A stretch of 64,000 nucleotides of DNA from an uncultured Prevotella sp. (GTDB lineage Bacteria; Bacteroidota; Bacteroidia; Bacteroidales; Bacteroidaceae). The translations under genes were made by a program, and so were the position numbers. The stretch spans positions 1-64,000 of the forward strand of contig NZ_CALMHT010000021.1 in the NCBI RefSeq assembly GCF_937863835.1. Reading direction: 5' to 3'. Of this stretch, positions 61,970-64,000 are shown one piece after another (the stretch's first letter is position 1; every line of letters begins with the position of its first letter). Under the pieces are notes generated by a model. That model was not told the origin of the DNA, ran no database searches, and saw nothing but the letters and a program-made list of their open reading frames with translations.

Positions 61970-63358
61970 ATGATGAAAAAAAGAAATATAATAGCAATCA
62001 TGTCAGCAACTGTTCTTATGAGCAGTTGCGGACTATATAACAAATACGAACGTCCGGATGTGAATACAAAAGGACTGTATCGCGACTCGGTATCCATTAC
62101 AGATACATTGGCAGCCCGTGATACATCCAACTTTGGAAATCTACCGTGGCGTACTGTATTTACGGATCCGCAGTTGCAAGACCTGATAGAACGCGGACTG
62201 ACGCATAGCACGGATATGTTGAATGCTGCTCTTAACGTAAAGATGGTCGAGGCACAGTTGATGGTCGCCAAATTGGCTTTCGTGCCTTCGTTCACATTCT
62301 CTCCTCAGGGAACAATCGCTTCATGGGATGGTAATAAAGCTTCTAAAACTTATTCATTGCCCGTCTCAGCAAGTTGGAGTGTCGACTTGTTCGGAAATCT
62401 GTTGAATGTAAAGCGCAGTACCCAGATGGCATTATTGGCCACCAAGGATTATCAGTTGGTCGTTAAGACAAAGATTATCTCGAATATAGCCAATATGTAC
62501 TATACATTATTGATGCTTGACAAAGAACTGGATATCGTCAATAATATGACAGGGCTGACAAAGAGCACCTGGGATATGATGAAACTCCAGAAGGAACTGG
62601 GCAGGACAAAGGAAACTAGTGTACAGACAGCCGAAGCCAATTACTATTCTGTTTTGGCTCAGGCCACGGAATTGAAAAGACAAATCAGAGAGGTCGAGAA
62701 TTCAATGTCTTTACTTTTAGGTGAACCGGCTCAGACGATAGTTCGCGGTAAATTGGAAGAACAGAATCTTCCCGAGTCATACAGTACAGGTATCGGTATA
62801 CAGTTGTTAGCCAACCGTCCTGATGTTCATTATGCAGAAATGAGTCTTGCCGGATGCTTTTACGATGTAGAGACAGCCCGTTCTAAATTTTACCCTAGTA
62901 TCACGATTTCAGGTACTGGCGCTTTCACAAATAATAGTGGTGCAGGGATTGTCAATCCAGGTAAGATGCTGCTCAGCGCAGTAGGTAGTCTGGTTCAGCC
63001 TATATTCAACCACGGCATTTACATAGCCGGTCTGAAAGTTGCCAAATATAAACAAGAACAAGCATTCAACACATGGCAGAATGCCGTATTGTCTGCCGGA
63101 AGTGAAGTAAGCAACGCACTCGTGTTGTACAATTCTTCAGTTGAGAAGTCTCGTCTGGAACAGAAACAGATAGAGAGTATGACCAAAAATGTATCGTACA
63201 CTCAAGACCTGTTTAAGATGGGCAGCAGCACTTATCTCGAAGTAATAGGTGCACAACAGACGTTGCTTAATGCCGAGTTGTCTAAAGTACAGGACGATTT
63301 CTACAAGATGCAGGCCGTGGTAGACCTTTACTACGCATTAGGCGGAGGCAGAAACTAA
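61970..63358 (+). CDS. Outer-membrane efflux channel lipoprotein (NodT/OprM-like)
   Basis: A 462-residue outer-membrane factor with a lipobox (LMSSCGLYNKYERPD), four long helical segments forming the periplasmic tunnel, and two beta-barrel hairpins (VSASWSVDLFGNLLNVKRST, ISGTGAFTNNSGAG). TYLEVIGAQQTLLNAELS is the OMF C-terminal helix motif. It follows the permease by 14 bases and completes the tripartite pump. Confidence 0.93.
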   Translation: MMKKRNIIAIMSATVLMSSCGLYNKYERPDVNTKGLYRDSVSITDTLAARDTSNFGNLPWRTVFTDPQLQDLIERGLTHSTDMLNAALNVKMVEAQLMVAKLAFVPSFTFSPQGTIASWDGNKASKTYSLPVSASWSVDLFGNLLNVKRSTQMALLATKDYQLVVKTKIISNIANMYYTLLMLDKELDIVNNMTGLTKSTWDMMKLQKELGRTKETSVQTAEANYYSVLAQATELKRQIREVENSMSLLLGEPAQTIVRGKLEEQNLPESYSTGIGIQLLANRPDVHYAEMSLAGCFYDVETARSKFYPSITISGTGAFTNNSGAGIVNPGKMLLSAVGSLVQPIFNHGIYIAGLKVAKYKQEQAFNTWQNAVLSAGSEVSNALVLYNSSVEKSRLEQKQIESMTKNVSYTQDLFKMGSSTYLEVIGAQQTLLNAELSKVQDDFYKMQAVVDLYYALGGGRN

Positions 63359-63369
63359 CATAAAATAGA

Positions 63370-64000
63370 ATGATTATGAGTAATATAAGTCCAAAAGCAG
63401 AAATAGACCCGAAAGCGAAGATTGGTAACAATGTTACAATCTATCCTTTCGCCTATATAGAAGGTGATGTTGAGATCGGAGATGGCTGTGTGATATATCC
63501 TTATGTCAGTATTATGAACGGAACCCGTATGGGTAAAAACAATAAAATATTCCAGAATACTGTCTTGGGGGCATTGCCGCAAGATTTCAACTACCGTGGT
63601 GATGATTCCATATTGATTATCGGTGATGACAATATCATACGTGAGAATGTGGTTATAAACCGTGCAACGTTTAGCACAGGCAAGACCGTGATAGGCAATC
63701 GCAACTTTATCATGGAAGGTGTACATGTGTCTCATGATGTCGTGATAGGCAATGGCTGTGTGTTCGGTTATGGCACCAAGATTGCCGGCGACTGCGAGAT
63801 ACATGATGGTGTCATCTTCTCGTCTGGCGTCATCGCGAATCCGGGAGCCCGTGTAGGTATAGCGGCGATGGTACAGAGCGGATGCCGTTTCAGTCGCGAC
63901 ATTCCACCTTATATCGTTGCCAGCGGCAGTCCTATAGGATACGGAGGTATCAATGAGAAGATATTGACTAACCATGGTGTAGATGAAAAAGACCTTGACC
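63370..64000 (+). CDS. LpxA-like UDP-N-acetylglucosamine acyltransferase, partial
   Basis: The frame opens at ATG 63370 or 63376, 11-17 bases after the efflux channel gene, and runs off the window after about 208 codons; it is missing from the ORF track, which lists only the opposite-strand shadow. It is a left-handed beta-helix acyltransferase (AKIGNNVTIYPFAYIEGDVE; VINRAT; MEGVHVSHDVVIGNGC with the catalytic-type His; RDIPPYIVASGSP). The match to LpxA is clear, but HQF of canonical LpxA is replaced near SSGVIANPG, and gene position behind an efflux pump rather than with lpxD/fabZ suggests a second copy with different acyl-chain choice or role. Confidence 0.8.
   Translation, partial: MIMSNISPKAEIDPKAKIGNNVTIYPFAYIEGDVEIGDGCVIYPYVSIMNGTRMGKNNKIFQNTVLGALPQDFNYRGDDSILIIGDDNIIRENVVINRATFSTGKTVIGNRNFIMEGVHVSHDVVIGNGCVFGYGTKIAGDCEIHDGVIFSSGVIANPGARVGIAAMVQSGCRFSRDIPPYIVASGSPIGYGGINEKILTNHGVDEKDLD

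Noticed and set aside
63355-63975. 206-residue minus-strand ORF at the right end
   Set aside because: Antisense to the LpxA-like gene, which shows a regular hexapeptide-repeat pattern on the plus strand.

Overview
The window reads as chromosome of a Bacteroidales bacterium, probably Prevotella-like. The evidence is the recurring Bacteroidetes promoter pattern (TTTG, 19-20 bases, TAnnTTTG) in front of many genes, the type IX secretion genes porX/porW, the DUF4834-pssA-psd and DUF1599/DoxX/tpiA/SPOR/folE neighbourhoods, and start sites without strong Shine-Dalgarno sequences. This assignment comes from gene content only; no rRNA is present.

Bases 1-17,500 are accessory DNA, partly decayed. The left end holds remnants of a conjugative element (pcfK joined to pcfJ by a deletion, and other fragments), then an intact AbiEi/AbiEii type IV toxin-antitoxin pair, a broken integrase start abutting a beheaded Dna2-like helicase/DUF2726 protein, and a mobilization unit (relaxase, MobC-like accessory protein, candidate oriT). 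A heavy-metal efflux operon follows on the minus strand: a small His-rich exported protein, a CzcA-type RND pump fused to its outer-membrane channel, an adaptor lipoprotein and a Zn/Cd-type P-ATPase. It starts at a perfect 19-bp palindrome and lies between two copies of the 3' end of a tyrosine integrase gene; only the right copy belongs to a full-length integrase. That integrase sits beside the 3' end of a tRNA-Lys gene, the likely attachment site and boundary of the island.

From 17.7 to 37.8 kb the window is core chromosome: tRNA-Lys, an AI-2E/PerM-family protein, rsmI, tadA, yraN, birA, pyrH, phospholipid synthesis (pssA, psd), dnaE, trxA, and a five-gene unit aroA-(small membrane protein)-porW-porX-tsaE. 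A lipoprotein of the alpha/beta-hydrolase type that lacks its nucleophile serine, and a tRNA-Pro gene, close this part.

From 37.9 to 48 kb: a short array of palindromic repeats; a tight four-gene envelope-sugar operon (UDP-glucuronate 4-epimerase, GT2 transferase, LAB_N membrane protein, ArnT-like GT-C transferase) that could add uronic acid to lipid A or another lipid-linked acceptor; a secreted GH43 arabinanase; and an aldehyde dehydrogenase-lutABC cluster for lactaldehyde/lactate oxidation.

From 48 to 64 kb: an operon of two DUF4840-type lipoproteins, an ECF sigma factor and an anti-sigma factor predicted to span both membranes; a core operon DUF1599 - DoxX/thioredoxin-like protein fused in frame to triosephosphate isomerase - SPOR - folE; the CCA-adding enzyme; and a tripartite RND drug-efflux operon followed by a truncated-by-window LpxA-like acyltransferase.

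The observations most worth a second look are the two in-frame fusions (RND-OMF with an embedded signal peptide; DoxX-TpiA), the serine-less hydrolase, the direct repeats around the metal island with its regulator-less palindrome, and the candidate lipid galacturonosylation operon.
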